DNA of 64,000 nucleotides, taken from positions 1-64,000 of the forward strand of contig FPJT01000005.1 of the NCBI GenBank assembly GCA_900119535.1, written 5' to 3'. This DNA is from Ruminococcus sp. XPD3002. Lineage in GTDB: Bacteria > Bacillota > Clostridia > Oscillospirales > Ruminococcaceae. The position numbers and the translations under genes are program-made. The notes beneath the pieces were generated by a model. The model was not told where the DNA came from. It was given only the letters and a program-made list of their open reading frames with translations, and did no database searches. Below are positions 17,785 through 25,894 of this stretch, piece after piece. Every line of letters begins with the position of its first letter. Positions within the stretch are counted from its first letter, which is position 1.

Positions 17785-18021
17785 AAGAAACAAGCTCACA
17801 CGTCGGATCTCGTTTTTCATCACAGATTATCACTTTTATTTTTTATCTGTAAGAGCTGATATAAGACATCCTGTAATAGATACTGCCGTATTTTCGATGA
17901 TTAAAACGGATATCTCGTCAAGATTTATTTTGTGGGTTTCTTCCTCGCTTCTTACAACGAGATATCCCGTTTTCATATCAAGCTTGGCTCTTTTTGATAT
18001 AACTACCGTTCGCCAGCTCAT
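17785..18021 (-). pseudogene. cas1: Cas1 (type II), frameshifted N-terminal fragment
   Basis: ATG 18021 overlaps the cas9 stop (ATGA). The first 61 residues (MSWRTVVISKRAKLDMKTGY, LVVRSEEETHKINLDEIS, VLIIENTAVSI) are the N-terminus of type II Cas1, the spacer integrase. A stop follows in an A-rich run near 17840. One frame over, the family sequence continues as VIICDEKRDPTCELVS before the gene breaks into a CRISPR repeat at 17783. Frameshift plus deletion of about three quarters of the protein, including the active site, make it inactive. Confidence 0.9.
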
Positions 18022-19205
18022 AGTTCAAGCAGATTTACAGACTTTTTCTCAAAAAGTCCCGTGGGAGATTGGTCGATGATTCGAATAATCTGCCTTCCGC
18101 CTATTTTTGTCAGCGTTGAGTTGAGTGTAATAACACCTGCCTGACCACTTTCTCCGATCAGCTTCAAATCACAGCCCGTAGAGCGTCCTGTTTTAAAGAG
18201 CAGAATCATATTGCTAAGGAAAAGTAATTGTTCTTTAAGCTCTAATTTCAAAAAGTCTTCTCGCTTATTCTGAATCTTGTTACCGATTTTCTGTAATACG
18301 CTGCTAAATGGTTTATTAGATATTTTAGAGCACAACAAATCAAAAAGTTTGGTGTTATCATCAGCGTTAAGTCCGCTGTATAAAGCAGGAGAGAATTTCT
18401 TTCCTTTTTCACTCTTTTCAAGATATGCAGATACTTTCTTGATATAATCATTCATTTTCTTATCTACGATCAGAGATTCTGCTGATGATACAACTAAAGT
18501 TCTGCCCTTGTTTGATTTTTGTACTATATTACACCTAAATCCATCAACTTCAATCAAAGTATTGATCTTTATGATTCTATTTTCAAAAGGAAATGAAATA
18601 CCTTTGATATCTATCTCACTTGTAAGGATATCCTTCAACTGAACAGCTGAATACTTAATGCGAAATGCTGTATCAGTTTCATAGAGTTTTAGATACATAT
18701 TTTCAATGGGAATTATTATAACATCATTCTTGTACTTAACCAATGAAAAACAAGCTGCAGTTGTATTGTTATATCCGCCGTATTTTTCTGTAACAAGGCC
18801 CTTCTTTCGCTGAACAAGTCCTGCCTTCTTACGTTCAGGCATCTGATCGAAAAATCCACCCTTACGCTTATATGTATATCTTACATATCTTATACTATTC
18901 TTTGACATCATACGTCTCACTATATCAAATGAGGTTTCAGAATTCCAAGCGATAGTATCTCCTCGTTTAACAATACCTGTCAACAGTCCGCTTTCCTTTC
19001 CGTCTTGATTCTTCTTAAAAAGTTTCATTGAGTAGCGTTCACCACTTTTTATGAAATTGAGTGGATCCTTTGTAAATTTAGTATTATAGACATTTCCCAT
19101 AACTACATTCAGATAGGCATCTTTGGCATGATGAAGATCGTTTATCTCACGACATTTAAGCATATCCATTTCCTGTCTGAATTCAGACACAATACTTGCT
19201 TTATA
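18018..19205 (-). pseudogene. cas9: Cas9 C-terminal fragment
   Basis: About 395 residues match the C-terminal part of type II-A Cas9: the RuvC-III segment (REINDLHHAKDAYLN, with the catalytic His and Asp), then the PAM-interacting region (KKGLVTEKYGGY) and the end IDQSPTGLFEKKSVNL. RuvC-I, bridge helix, REC lobe, RuvC-II and HNH are absent. Homology runs past the first possible start (GTG 19190) to about 19205 (KASIVSEFR), where unrelated plus-strand coding sequence takes over, so the 5' end was lost by deletion and not by a new start. It may still be translated but cannot cut DNA. Confidence 0.92.
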
Positions 19206-19300
19206 ATGGTATTAATGATTCATCAGCTCAGGCTGGAACTCATAGAGGTAATCGCGAGTTTGCTTTTAGAGCTCTTGCCAATTATAAAGATAAGTTTTAA
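19199..19300 (+). pseudogene. 3' tail of an unknown gene at the cas9 break
   Basis: An open frame without a start reads YNGINDSSAQAGTHRGNREF, then AFRALANYKDKF and TAA (19298-19300), followed by a good terminator. The composition looks like real coding sequence, but I do not recognise the family. It is joined tail to tail with the truncated cas9, so it marks the deletion junction. Confidence 0.4.
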
Positions 19301-19364
19301 CATTGTGCATGAATCAAGAATACTGAAAAGAGTATCTCATTCATTTTTCGTCTATCTTGTTTTA

Positions 19365-19390
19365 AAGCTCCTTCGGGAGCTTCTTTTTTT
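19365..19390 (+). terminator. Intrinsic terminator
   Basis: AAGCTCC, TTCG loop, GGAGCTT, C, then seven T (19384-19390). It ends the plus-strand relic at 19199-19300. Confidence 0.9.
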
Positions 19391-19532
19391 ATTATACATC
19401 ATTGACGATTCTATTTCAAGTAATTTGCCTTTATGATAAAGCAGGAACGTTATAAGAATGGCTCCAAGCAATCTTGTTGCACTTGGTTAACACCAAATAA
19501 CACTTTCAAAAGCATAATAATGGTTTAATATT

Positions 19533-19613
19533 TCAATTAAGGTACATTTGGTGTACATTTCCATTTTTAACGATATAATCAAAAAATATAACTGCTTGCA
19601 AGATGATACTAAA
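19533..19613 (-). pseudogene. Second fragment of the FFDYI-family gene
   Basis: Minus-strand frame reads IILQAVIFFDYIVKNGNVHQ and ends MYLN, stop (TCA at 19533-19535). It shares a 32-bp stretch (19573-19604) with 8886-8917 at one mismatch. The 5' part is missing. Confidence 0.5.
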
Positions 19614-19631
19614 TCACTTCTGCAAGCAGTT
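19590..19631. terminator. Hairpin AACTGCTTGCA/TGCAAGCAGTT
   Basis: Perfect 11-bp arms (19590-19600, 19621-19631) in gene-poor sequence. Only a short T run follows, so terminator activity is uncertain. Confidence 0.5.
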
Positions 19632-19663
19632 CTTTATAACTGTTATAAGCCTATATTCAGGCA

Positions 19664-19697
19664 AAAATTAAAAGGACTATATTTTGCAATATAGTCC
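19664..19697 (-). terminator. Terminator of the tRNA-Met remnant
   Basis: On the minus strand GGACTATATT and AATATAGTCC arms (19688-19697 and 19674-19683) are followed by TTTTAATTTT. It sits just after the tRNA CCA end, where a tRNA terminator belongs. Confidence 0.75.
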
Positions 19698-19705
19698 CAA
19701 AACGT

Positions 19706-19751
19706 TGGTTGCGGCGGCTGGATTTGAACCAACGACCTTCGGGTTATGAGC
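19706..19751 (-). tRNA. tRNA-Met (CAT) 3' half, probable attachment site
   Basis: The minus strand gives CTCATAACC, then the variable region, the T-arm (GGTTCAAATCC), acceptor strand and CCA (revcomp of 19706-19708). The anticodon CAT is at 19746-19748. Left of the anticodon on the tRNA 5' side the sequence stops matching: positions 27-31 do not pair with CCCGA. Only anticodon loop to 3' end is kept, together with the terminator. Half tRNA genes of this kind are left as att sites when an element integrates in a tRNA gene. It cannot be a working tRNA. The element side is to the right (5' of the half gene). Confidence 0.85.
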
Positions 19752-20087
19752 TTCCTATTTTATGTTTCACTGAGTATCACTAAGTGTCACACAGTGCGTA
19801 AAATAGGCATTTTTCATATTAGCTCAATGGAGCATCGCGAAGCGTTTTTGTCGCCGGTTGCTGCACGCGTTGCTGCACAACACTGAAAAACATTGTCTTG
19901 AGAACGCTGGAGCAATATTGTTTGGATAATCAAAACTTAATTTGTATTATTATTGCTCTACAGCAATTCTATCATCCAGAAGCAATATTGTCCTAATCTA
20001 TAAATTGTAATGTTATTATATCACATTTAATACCTTTTGTCATGATAAAACATTCCGGTTCAAACTATATTGAGCACACTACTTCAG
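19752..20087. other. Element-side flank of the att scar, repeats, no gene
   Basis: No gene is supported. CTATTTTA (19755-19762) and TAAAATAG (19799-19806) are inverted arms that bracket spaced TCAC/GTGTCAC words, possible integrase or excisionase arm sites. Further on, TTGCTGCACGCGTTGCTGCA (about 19858-19877) is a short tandem repeat. Several 'agcaatattg' copies lie at 19910-20000. Confidence 0.4.
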
Positions 20088-20110
20088 GCCTCCGTAAAGG
20101 AGGCTTTTTT
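20088..20110 (+). terminator. Intrinsic terminator
   Basis: GCCTCC (20088-20093), 5-base loop, GGAGGC (20099-20104), six T. It reads rightward and so protects the converging toxin module from leftover + transcription. Confidence 0.8.
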
Positions 20111-20340
20111 CATATCTCTGTCTGAATAATTTTCCCAAAATTAAGTTCGTCCTGAAACAGCGTATACACATAATCTGAGCTTTCAAGATATAATCCTGTT
20201 TCAATGTCATTAAGCTTAGCAAATGTCTGAGATGAATAAAAAAGATTCATTGCTTCATCATAATCGATATTCTGTTCTTTTACAATTCTTTCAATAATAT
20301 CCTGTACGCAAAACTCCATTAGTTGATCTTGTTTAGTCAT
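20110..20340 (-). CDS. DUF3791-like small protein
   Basis: A 76-residue helical protein (IIERIVKEQNIDYDEAMNLF, YSSQTFAKLNDIETGLYLES). I use ATG 20340, which overlaps the preceding DUF3990 gene by eight bases. The pattern of a helix, 'DYDEA', 'TFAKL' and 'ETGLY' resembles DUF3791 proteins, usually found beside DUF3990 and thought to be antitoxin or partner proteins. It is the last gene of a three-gene module. Confidence 0.65.
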   Translation of the reverse strand: MTKQDQLMEFCVQDIIERIVKEQNIDYDEAMNLFYSSQTFAKLNDIETGLYLESSDYVYTLFQDELNFGKIIQTEI

Positions 20341-20845
20341 CTTCAACACCAACCTTTCTAAGCAACGCTATCGACCTATCCGTATGAAAAGAGTACTGAT
20401 TTGTTGTCTTACGAAAAGTCATTCCGTTTATAAGGTTCTCAAATGTTATTAGTTCATTCTGATACTGCCTGAATAGCATAGCCATGTCATCATTTGCAAC
20501 AGGTCCAACAACGATATCGTATTTATTATCCAAATTACATTCAGAATTTGAATAGTCCGTAAAACTATGGCTACGATTATTCATAACAAATCTCGCCCAC
20601 TCTTCTGAAGGAGTATCATCAAATTTGCGAATATTCAAACCATGTTCATTAAAAAAGCCATCGTTAATCTCATAAACATTAACTATTGGCTTTCCTCCAT
20701 ATATCCTGGTCACTCTTTTCGCCATTTTTGCTGCTTGGTCTTTGAGTTCAGTCAAATAAAAGCCTCTGCCAAAATCCTTATATGGACGGCACATCGTTAA
20801 ACTGATACTTTTTATGTCAGTATTACTTCCATGATATAGCAGCAT
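20333..20845 (-). CDS. DUF3990 ADP-ribosyltransferase-like toxin
   Basis: A 170-residue protein beginning MLLYHGSNTDIKSISLTMCR, then KDFGRGFYLTELKDQAAKMA. The Y-H-G-S strand and the F-G-x-G-F-Y-L-T block match DUF3990, a family in the ADP-ribosyltransferase clan; NAD binding is implied by the first motif. The role is inferred as a toxin that modifies a cell target. Its start overlaps the stop of the upstream small gene (TAATG), and its end overlaps the downstream one, so the three are made together. The third ART catalytic residue (usually Glu or Gln) cannot be fixed by eye. Confidence 0.75.
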   Translation of the reverse strand: MLLYHGSNTDIKSISLTMCRPYKDFGRGFYLTELKDQAAKMAKRVTRIYGGKPIVNVYEINDGFFNEHGLNIRKFDDTPSEEWARFVMNNRSHSFTDYSNSECNLDNKYDIVVGPVANDDMAMLFRQYQNELITFENLINGMTFRKTTNQYSFHTDRSIALLRKVGVEDD

Positions 20846-21063
20846 TATAATGTTCCTCCATTATTCCGGCAAATAATAAATAAATCATCAAGTGCATCAT
20901 CAAGTGATAGAGTATGTTCTATTTCGTAATTTTCTTTAAGAAAAGCTATTGCTTTATATTTATATAGATACTGAAATGCATCCTGTTGGGACATATTATG
21001 TCTGTCAGCAAATTCGCTTACGCAAGCAACCGCGTAATTGATTTCTTTTCTTAGTTCTGTCAT
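20845..21063 (-). CDS. DUF3791-like small protein (upstream partner)
   Basis: A 72-residue protein; ATG 21063 has GAGGTG just upstream, while earlier ATGs lack a site. Features: INYAVACVSEFADRHNMSQQ, DAFQYLYKYKAIAFLKENYE, HTLSLDDALDDLFIICRNNG. The 'S..DAF.YL..Y.A..FL..NYE..HTLS.D...DL' pattern is typical of DUF3791. Together with 20110-20340 it brackets the ART-like gene, which is the usual antitoxin-toxin arrangement plus one extra copy. Confidence 0.7.
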   Translation of the reverse strand: MTELRKEINYAVACVSEFADRHNMSQQDAFQYLYKYKAIAFLKENYEIEHTLSLDDALDDLFIICRNNGGTL

Positions 21064-21220
21064 GATGATCACCTCTTCATTTGTTATCATTAAATATATT
21101 ATATCATAATCAATAACAAAAAGCAATACAAATAAATATGATACTTATTCATCTAACGATTAAACTTGTTCTTCCCTTATAGTTATATCCTTTTGCGCCC
21201 TAATTGTATTGCTCAGATAA

Positions 21221-21880
21221 TTAAATAACCTCAGTAGGAATATATATACCAGAAATATCCTTAATTGATTTCATCTTAATTATAGCTGCCGCAAGCCAAC
21301 ACCAGTAACCTGTATATGTTTTCTTATCATTTTTATGTGAATCATAAAATGAACAATCCTTACATGTATCATACCATTGATTATCCATGAATTCTATAAA
21401 TTCACTTTTCTCAATTTTCTCATCAATGAAATCACAAAAAGGTTTGTAATGATCAGAATACTTCAATAATAAATTATCATATTCTTTCTTTTCTCCCAGA
21501 ATATAACCTTTTAATTCACTAATAAGTATATCATCATATGTCTTGCATTGCAGAATACTCTTTAATCTCTTTTTATCAATATCAAAAACAATAGCTAATG
21601 ATAAATAATTGATCATATCGTTATAACTGCTAACTTCACATACGTAATTGAATAATTCATTTACATCAGTTATTATTTCATCCCTTTGTAAACCAAGAGA
21701 ATACTTTGCATTAATCAAATCAAAATAAAAACCACTTAAATAGCTTTTACACTGTTTGATCTTATCTTCATCATCTGTATTTAATTTTTCCAATACTTTA
21801 GTGAATTTTTCTATTCGTTCCTCCTGAGAAAAAATATACTCATCAAAGTATAACTCATCTTTATACTGTGCTCTTTTCAT
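21221..21880 (-). CDS. PoNi-type immunity protein (DUF1910/1911-like)
   Basis: A 219-residue helical protein whose end carries WYDTCKDCSFYDSHKNDKKT, then YTGYWCWLAAAIIKM, the signature of PoNe immunity proteins (DUF1911). The family binds and blocks a matching PoNe nuclease. The ATG at 21880 overlaps the stop of the PoNe gene (ATGA), so toxin and immunity are translationally coupled. It is last in the four-gene operon that starts at 28906. The N-terminal half (DUF1910-like) is less conserved. Confidence 0.85.
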   Translation of the reverse strand: MKRAQYKDELYFDEYIFSQEERIEKFTKVLEKLNTDDEDKIKQCKSYLSGFYFDLINAKYSLGLQRDEIITDVNELFNYVCEVSSYNDMINYLSLAIVFDIDKKRLKSILQCKTYDDILISELKGYILGEKKEYDNLLLKYSDHYKPFCDFIDEKIEKSEFIEFMDNQWYDTCKDCSFYDSHKNDKKTYTGYWCWLAAAIIKMKSIKDISGIYIPTEVI

Positions 21881-22470
21881 AACTGAACATTCCTTTCTTT
21901 AATATCGCCATTGCTATCTAGCCTGTCATATGTTACAATGCCATCTTCCCCTACATGAGCAACAAATGAACCTACATTTTCACTGTTTGCCAATTTTTCC
22001 ATTCTGATTTCATCAGCTTTCTCTTTTCCAACAGCATTATCCAACCTATTATCTATCCATTTGTCGCTCATTTGCTTGCCATCAGCAGTTTCGCTTAATT
22101 GCGCTGATCCATATTTAGAATCTACGATTATATATTCCGGTTCTCCACCTTCTTTATAGTAAACGCCATCTATACCCTGATGTCCTGCAGAATTTAAATC
22201 AGTAACTCTATCAAGAGATATTCTCTCATATCCTTTTTCTTTAAGATCTTGATCAGTCCTCATTTCCCCATAGTTTCCTTTTTCTTGAGAGTTTTCAAGT
22301 TTCCGTTCGCCATTCTTAACTTCTTCAAGGATCTTGTTCTGTTCAGATATAGCAAACTTCATTTCGACCTGAACTTCTATCTTATCAAGTTTAGTTGTTA
22401 AATCGGAAATCGTAGGTAATATAGGCCTTGTTTCTTTTAATTCAGGCTTGTTCAATTCATTAGTGTTCAT
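21877..22470 (-). CDS. PoNe-type DNase toxin domain protein
   Basis: 197 residues. A short coiled N-terminus (1-60) is followed by the PoNe nuclease domain: GNYGEMRTDQDLKEKGYERI (about 65), GHQGIDGVYY, IIVDSKYGSAQLSETADGKQ, MSDKWIDNRL, VGKEKADEIRMEKL. PoNe domains are PD-(D/E)xK-superfamily DNases of polymorphic toxins; E in the first block, D in GHQGID and D-x-K in VDSKYG supply the catalytic set. Unusually there is no long N-terminal delivery domain (no Rhs, LXG or secretion marker). The gene follows the HerA-like ATPase with a four-base gap, so the ATPase may be its delivery or regulatory partner. Confidence 0.88.
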   Translation of the reverse strand: MNTNELNKPELKETRPILPTISDLTTKLDKIEVQVEMKFAISEQNKILEEVKNGERKLENSQEKGNYGEMRTDQDLKEKGYERISLDRVTDLNSAGHQGIDGVYYKEGGEPEYIIVDSKYGSAQLSETADGKQMSDKWIDNRLDNAVGKEKADEIRMEKLANSENVGSFVAHVGEDGIVTYDRLDSNGDIKERNVQL

Positions 22471-22474
22471 TATA

Positions 22475-25400
22475 TCACTCCTTATCTCTTATGAATTGAT
22501 TAATAACCTCATTTGTCTTTCCATTTCTAATTAGGTACTCTTTAAAAATCAACAATAAAATCTTTTGTTTTAATCGATAATTGCAGTTTTTTATAGGATA
22601 TTTTAAAGATATCAAAATATTAAATATTAGATTCTCTTTATTATTCAAGCAATTACAACTATCAATAGCCTCTTCTGCGCTAAGGAACTCGTATACAAAC
22701 CTTGAATAATAAATTTGTGTTCTTTCAAGTTCTGCATCAATATAATCGAGGATGTTGCATTTTAGACTTGTCTTAAGATCTGAAGCCATGATTCGATCCT
22801 TAATATCTATAATATCATCTATTGCTCTCTTTTCTGTAATGTGCTCAAATAATATCTTCTCAATTTCCTTATCACAAAGCTTTGTATCATTGATTGTCGT
22901 TGATACCTCATTTTGGGGTTTATGATATTCATCAATCTGGCACAAAACTGGTTCAAGCCACTCATTCTGCCTTATAACGGCAACTCCTTGATTCAAACCA
23001 GATATTTCATTAATTTGATACTCATTTAACCCTATTGCCTTTCCTACAAGTTCACAATCCGAATAATCTGGCAGTCTCATAATAATCTTGGTATTAGTAT
23101 TTCTAATTACTGCCGGATCAAGAAGACCTGGCGCTTGATCAGCTATAACAAACCCTTCGCCATATGTTCTCATTTCAGCAATAGCATTTGTAAGCATTTC
23201 CACAGCTTTTCCCTGAAGATTGTTGCCTTCTTCAGATTGACCAACCGCACTTCTTTTCAATAGATGATGTGCCTCTTCAAGAACAGTTATGTGTTTCAAA
23301 TCGGCATTACTATCGATAGCAGAACTCATTCTGTATTCTTGTAGTTTTAAAACAAGAATTCCCATAATAAGTGTCTTTGTTTCCGAAGCTCCTGAACGAC
23401 TAAGATCAACTATTGCATTATTCTCAAATAATGTCTCATTTGTTAATTCTCTTCCGCTAAATATCATTCCAAACATACCAGTGTTCAAAGAATGAATTCT
23501 TGTAACAAGCGATCCAATATAGTCGCTCTTATTGTCTGCTGAATACTCACTTTTCTCTAATACTTTTCGTATTTCACATTCAACATCAGAAAAATCAGGA
23601 AACAATGGATACCCATAGCGATTTATTGACAAATTAATATCCCAACCACATTTTTCATATGCCTTCTGTATAGCTTCTTTTAATATGGCAGGCATAGCTG
23701 CATACATCGGCCAACAAACATTGAACAATTCAGTTATTCTATCAAGGTGCTCCAAAATGTGTATTCCTCTATCTGGATCAGCAGGAAAACTAAACGGATT
23801 AATCTTTAACAATTCTGAATCTTCTCTATTTGGTAACAGCCCAAATACTTTCACGTCTTCTGATCGCATATATTCCTTATATTCTCCCTTTGCAGGTTCC
23901 ACCACAAGAAATTTTATGTCATCATCTTTTTTAGTATTATCAGATGAAGTTTTCAACTCACTCAACAGTTTATATACTGTATTGCTTTTTCCTGATCCGG
24001 TTGAACCAGTAACAAAAGTATGAGAAGCAAGGGATTTTTTATCAAGTTTAACTTCTCCAGCTTCAACACTTCCCATATGATAAATACAACCAATTTTTAT
24101 TTTATCCGAATCTGTTTTATTTGCCATTGTATTTACACTTCGGCCAAATTCTGCATGTTGAACAACTGGAACACCATATACGGATTTTGTGGGTAATCCC
24201 ATATGTAATGGTAACTCTAATCCACTAATAACCGTTCCTGCAGATAAGTCGACAAATTGTAATGTCATATCTGATAGCTCTCCATATGGCATACCAAATA
24301 TTGGATGGGAAAAACGTTTTAGGTATTTATTCATCGTTCTAACAGGATTACTATCACCTTCCGTATAATTCCAATTATTAATGGCACTACTTTCTACAGA
24401 AGAACCTTCTCCTATCATTAATGCACGATACGTATTCGCGGCAAGCTGACATATTGCAGAATCACTTGACAAGAAATATGCAGCACAGTTATACGCACCA
24501 TAGTCTTCACATTCTTGTGTTCGCTTCAATTGTACATCAATTCTGTTAAGTATCTCTTCGATATGCTTATTGACTCTTTCAAATTGAATAGTTTGACTTT
24601 TTCCTGAAGTATCTGTATCTGCCTTCTGGGACCCTTTTTGGATAGTTTTACTTTCACTTTTCTGTTTAGTTGTACCCGTAGTATCAGCTTTATCTTTGTG
24701 AACTCCAGCGTTTAATCCTAACATTCCACCAATTGATTTACCAACAGAACTTCCTTGCATCCCTTGCCCAAGAATTGAAGTTAAACCACCTCCAATAAGT
24801 GGGCCTAATATTGCTAAAGGTGGACACGCTGCAGCCCCTACTGCCGTAGCAATTTCCGGAGCCAAAGCTGCTGCTCCAGAAAGAGCAGATCCTAATACAG
24901 ATAATGCTGATCCAGCTCGTCCCATACCAGTAGGATTTACTTCTGACTTTCCAATAGAACCACCTATATTGATACCTAAATTTCCTCCTTTTGTAACTGT
25001 ATGTGATTGAGTTTTGCTAATACTTTTGGTTACTGTATTTGAAATACTTTCGTTTATACCTTTCATTACAGAATGACTTTCATTAATTCCATAAGATAAT
25101 GTACTTTTTTGAAATGTCGAAAGCGAACTATAAAGTCCCTCATATCCATCACGTATATCTGCTAATTCTTCATTTGTAACTGGTTCAGCGATAAACATAG
25201 CAGTATATGGTTCGCCATGCATTGCGTCAATAAACCTCTCTATACCTTGAATAAAAGATTTATTCTCAGTTTTGGATTTATCTCTCAATGCAGCAACACA
25301 CGATACTGTTGAAATACTTTGAACAACTTCTTCTGAAAACATTTCATTTATTATTGGCTGCATTTTTGATTCAGCATCCATTACATCTAATTCTGAACCA

Positions 25401-25879
25401 GGGAAATTACTTTTTATTTCTTTTATTAACGTCTTAGATGAAGTAATAAGTTTATCTGTATCCTTACCATCATTTTTTACACCGATATAAATATCTACAG
25501 GTGAATTGGATTTTTGATCAAGCATGATTATTAAGCTACACCCAAGAGCCATACTTGCATAATAAACCGTTGAAAGCTTTTGAAGGCTATCCTCCCCCTG
25601 CTTATATACCAGCTTATTGAGCTTATAAAACCTGGCACACTTCTCGGGATTTTGCATTAGGAACGACTCTGTTGGCTCAGCAACCGGATATTTACATAAA
25701 TCAGGTAAATAACGTTTGTAAACCGTATATTGCGTCAAATTCAGATAATAATCTATTTTATCTAAATCTTTGACTTGTTCCAAATCTATTGGAAGATTAT
25801 TGCTATTTTCATCTTCTGTTTCGAGTCCTTTAATATCATCTTTGGATTCTATATTTTCATTAATGTTATCATTACTCAT
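22475..25879 (-). CDS. HerA/DUF87-like ATPase with Gly-rich hydrophobic insert
   Basis: A 1134-residue protein. Residues 1-270 are unknown. At about 275-430 lies a low-complexity Ser/Gly region with a hydrophobic core (GSALSVLGSALSGAAALAPE, LAILGPLIGGGLTS). From about 590 to 1010 is a HerA/FtsK-type motor: Walker A GSTGSGKS (about 625), Walker B ITVLEEAHHLL (about 865), a Gln sensor in FVIADQAPGLLDP and the Arg-bearing block NTNTKIIMRLPD. HerA motors are hexameric and move DNA or protein, often paired with a nuclease in antiphage systems. It precedes PoNe by four bases and follows the Sel1 gene by 15. The hydrophobic insert could be a membrane or export element. Confidence 0.8.
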   Translation of the reverse strand: MSNDNINENIESKDDIKGLETEDENSNNLPIDLEQVKDLDKIDYYLNLTQYTVYKRYLPDLCKYPVAEPTESFLMQNPEKCARFYKLNKLVYKQGEDSLQKLSTVYYASMALGCSLIIMLDQKSNSPVDIYIGVKNDGKDTDKLITSSKTLIKEIKSNFPGSELDVMDAESKMQPIINEMFSEEVVQSISTVSCVAALRDKSKTENKSFIQGIERFIDAMHGEPYTAMFIAEPVTNEELADIRDGYEGLYSSLSTFQKSTLSYGINESHSVMKGINESISNTVTKSISKTQSHTVTKGGNLGINIGGSIGKSEVNPTGMGRAGSALSVLGSALSGAAALAPEIATAVGAAACPPLAILGPLIGGGLTSILGQGMQGSSVGKSIGGMLGLNAGVHKDKADTTGTTKQKSESKTIQKGSQKADTDTSGKSQTIQFERVNKHIEEILNRIDVQLKRTQECEDYGAYNCAAYFLSSDSAICQLAANTYRALMIGEGSSVESSAINNWNYTEGDSNPVRTMNKYLKRFSHPIFGMPYGELSDMTLQFVDLSAGTVISGLELPLHMGLPTKSVYGVPVVQHAEFGRSVNTMANKTDSDKIKIGCIYHMGSVEAGEVKLDKKSLASHTFVTGSTGSGKSNTVYKLLSELKTSSDNTKKDDDIKFLVVEPAKGEYKEYMRSEDVKVFGLLPNREDSELLKINPFSFPADPDRGIHILEHLDRITELFNVCWPMYAAMPAILKEAIQKAYEKCGWDINLSINRYGYPLFPDFSDVECEIRKVLEKSEYSADNKSDYIGSLVTRIHSLNTGMFGMIFSGRELTNETLFENNAIVDLSRSGASETKTLIMGILVLKLQEYRMSSAIDSNADLKHITVLEEAHHLLKRSAVGQSEEGNNLQGKAVEMLTNAIAEMRTYGEGFVIADQAPGLLDPAVIRNTNTKIIMRLPDYSDCELVGKAIGLNEYQINEISGLNQGVAVIRQNEWLEPVLCQIDEYHKPQNEVSTTINDTKLCDKEIEKILFEHITEKRAIDDIIDIKDRIMASDLKTSLKCNILDYIDAELERTQIYYSRFVYEFLSAEEAIDSCNCLNNKENLIFNILISLKYPIKNCNYRLKQKILLLIFKEYLIRNGKTNEVINQFIRDKE

Positions 25880-25894
25880 AAATACACCCCTTTT

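Noticed and set aside
17836..18021. Cas1 as adaptation protein for the type VI-D array
   Set aside because: Frameshifted and missing its catalytic part, and its repeat type differs from the type VI-D repeat.
19706..19751. Functional tRNA-Met gene
   Set aside because: No D-arm or acceptor 5' strand is present and the anticodon stem cannot pair.
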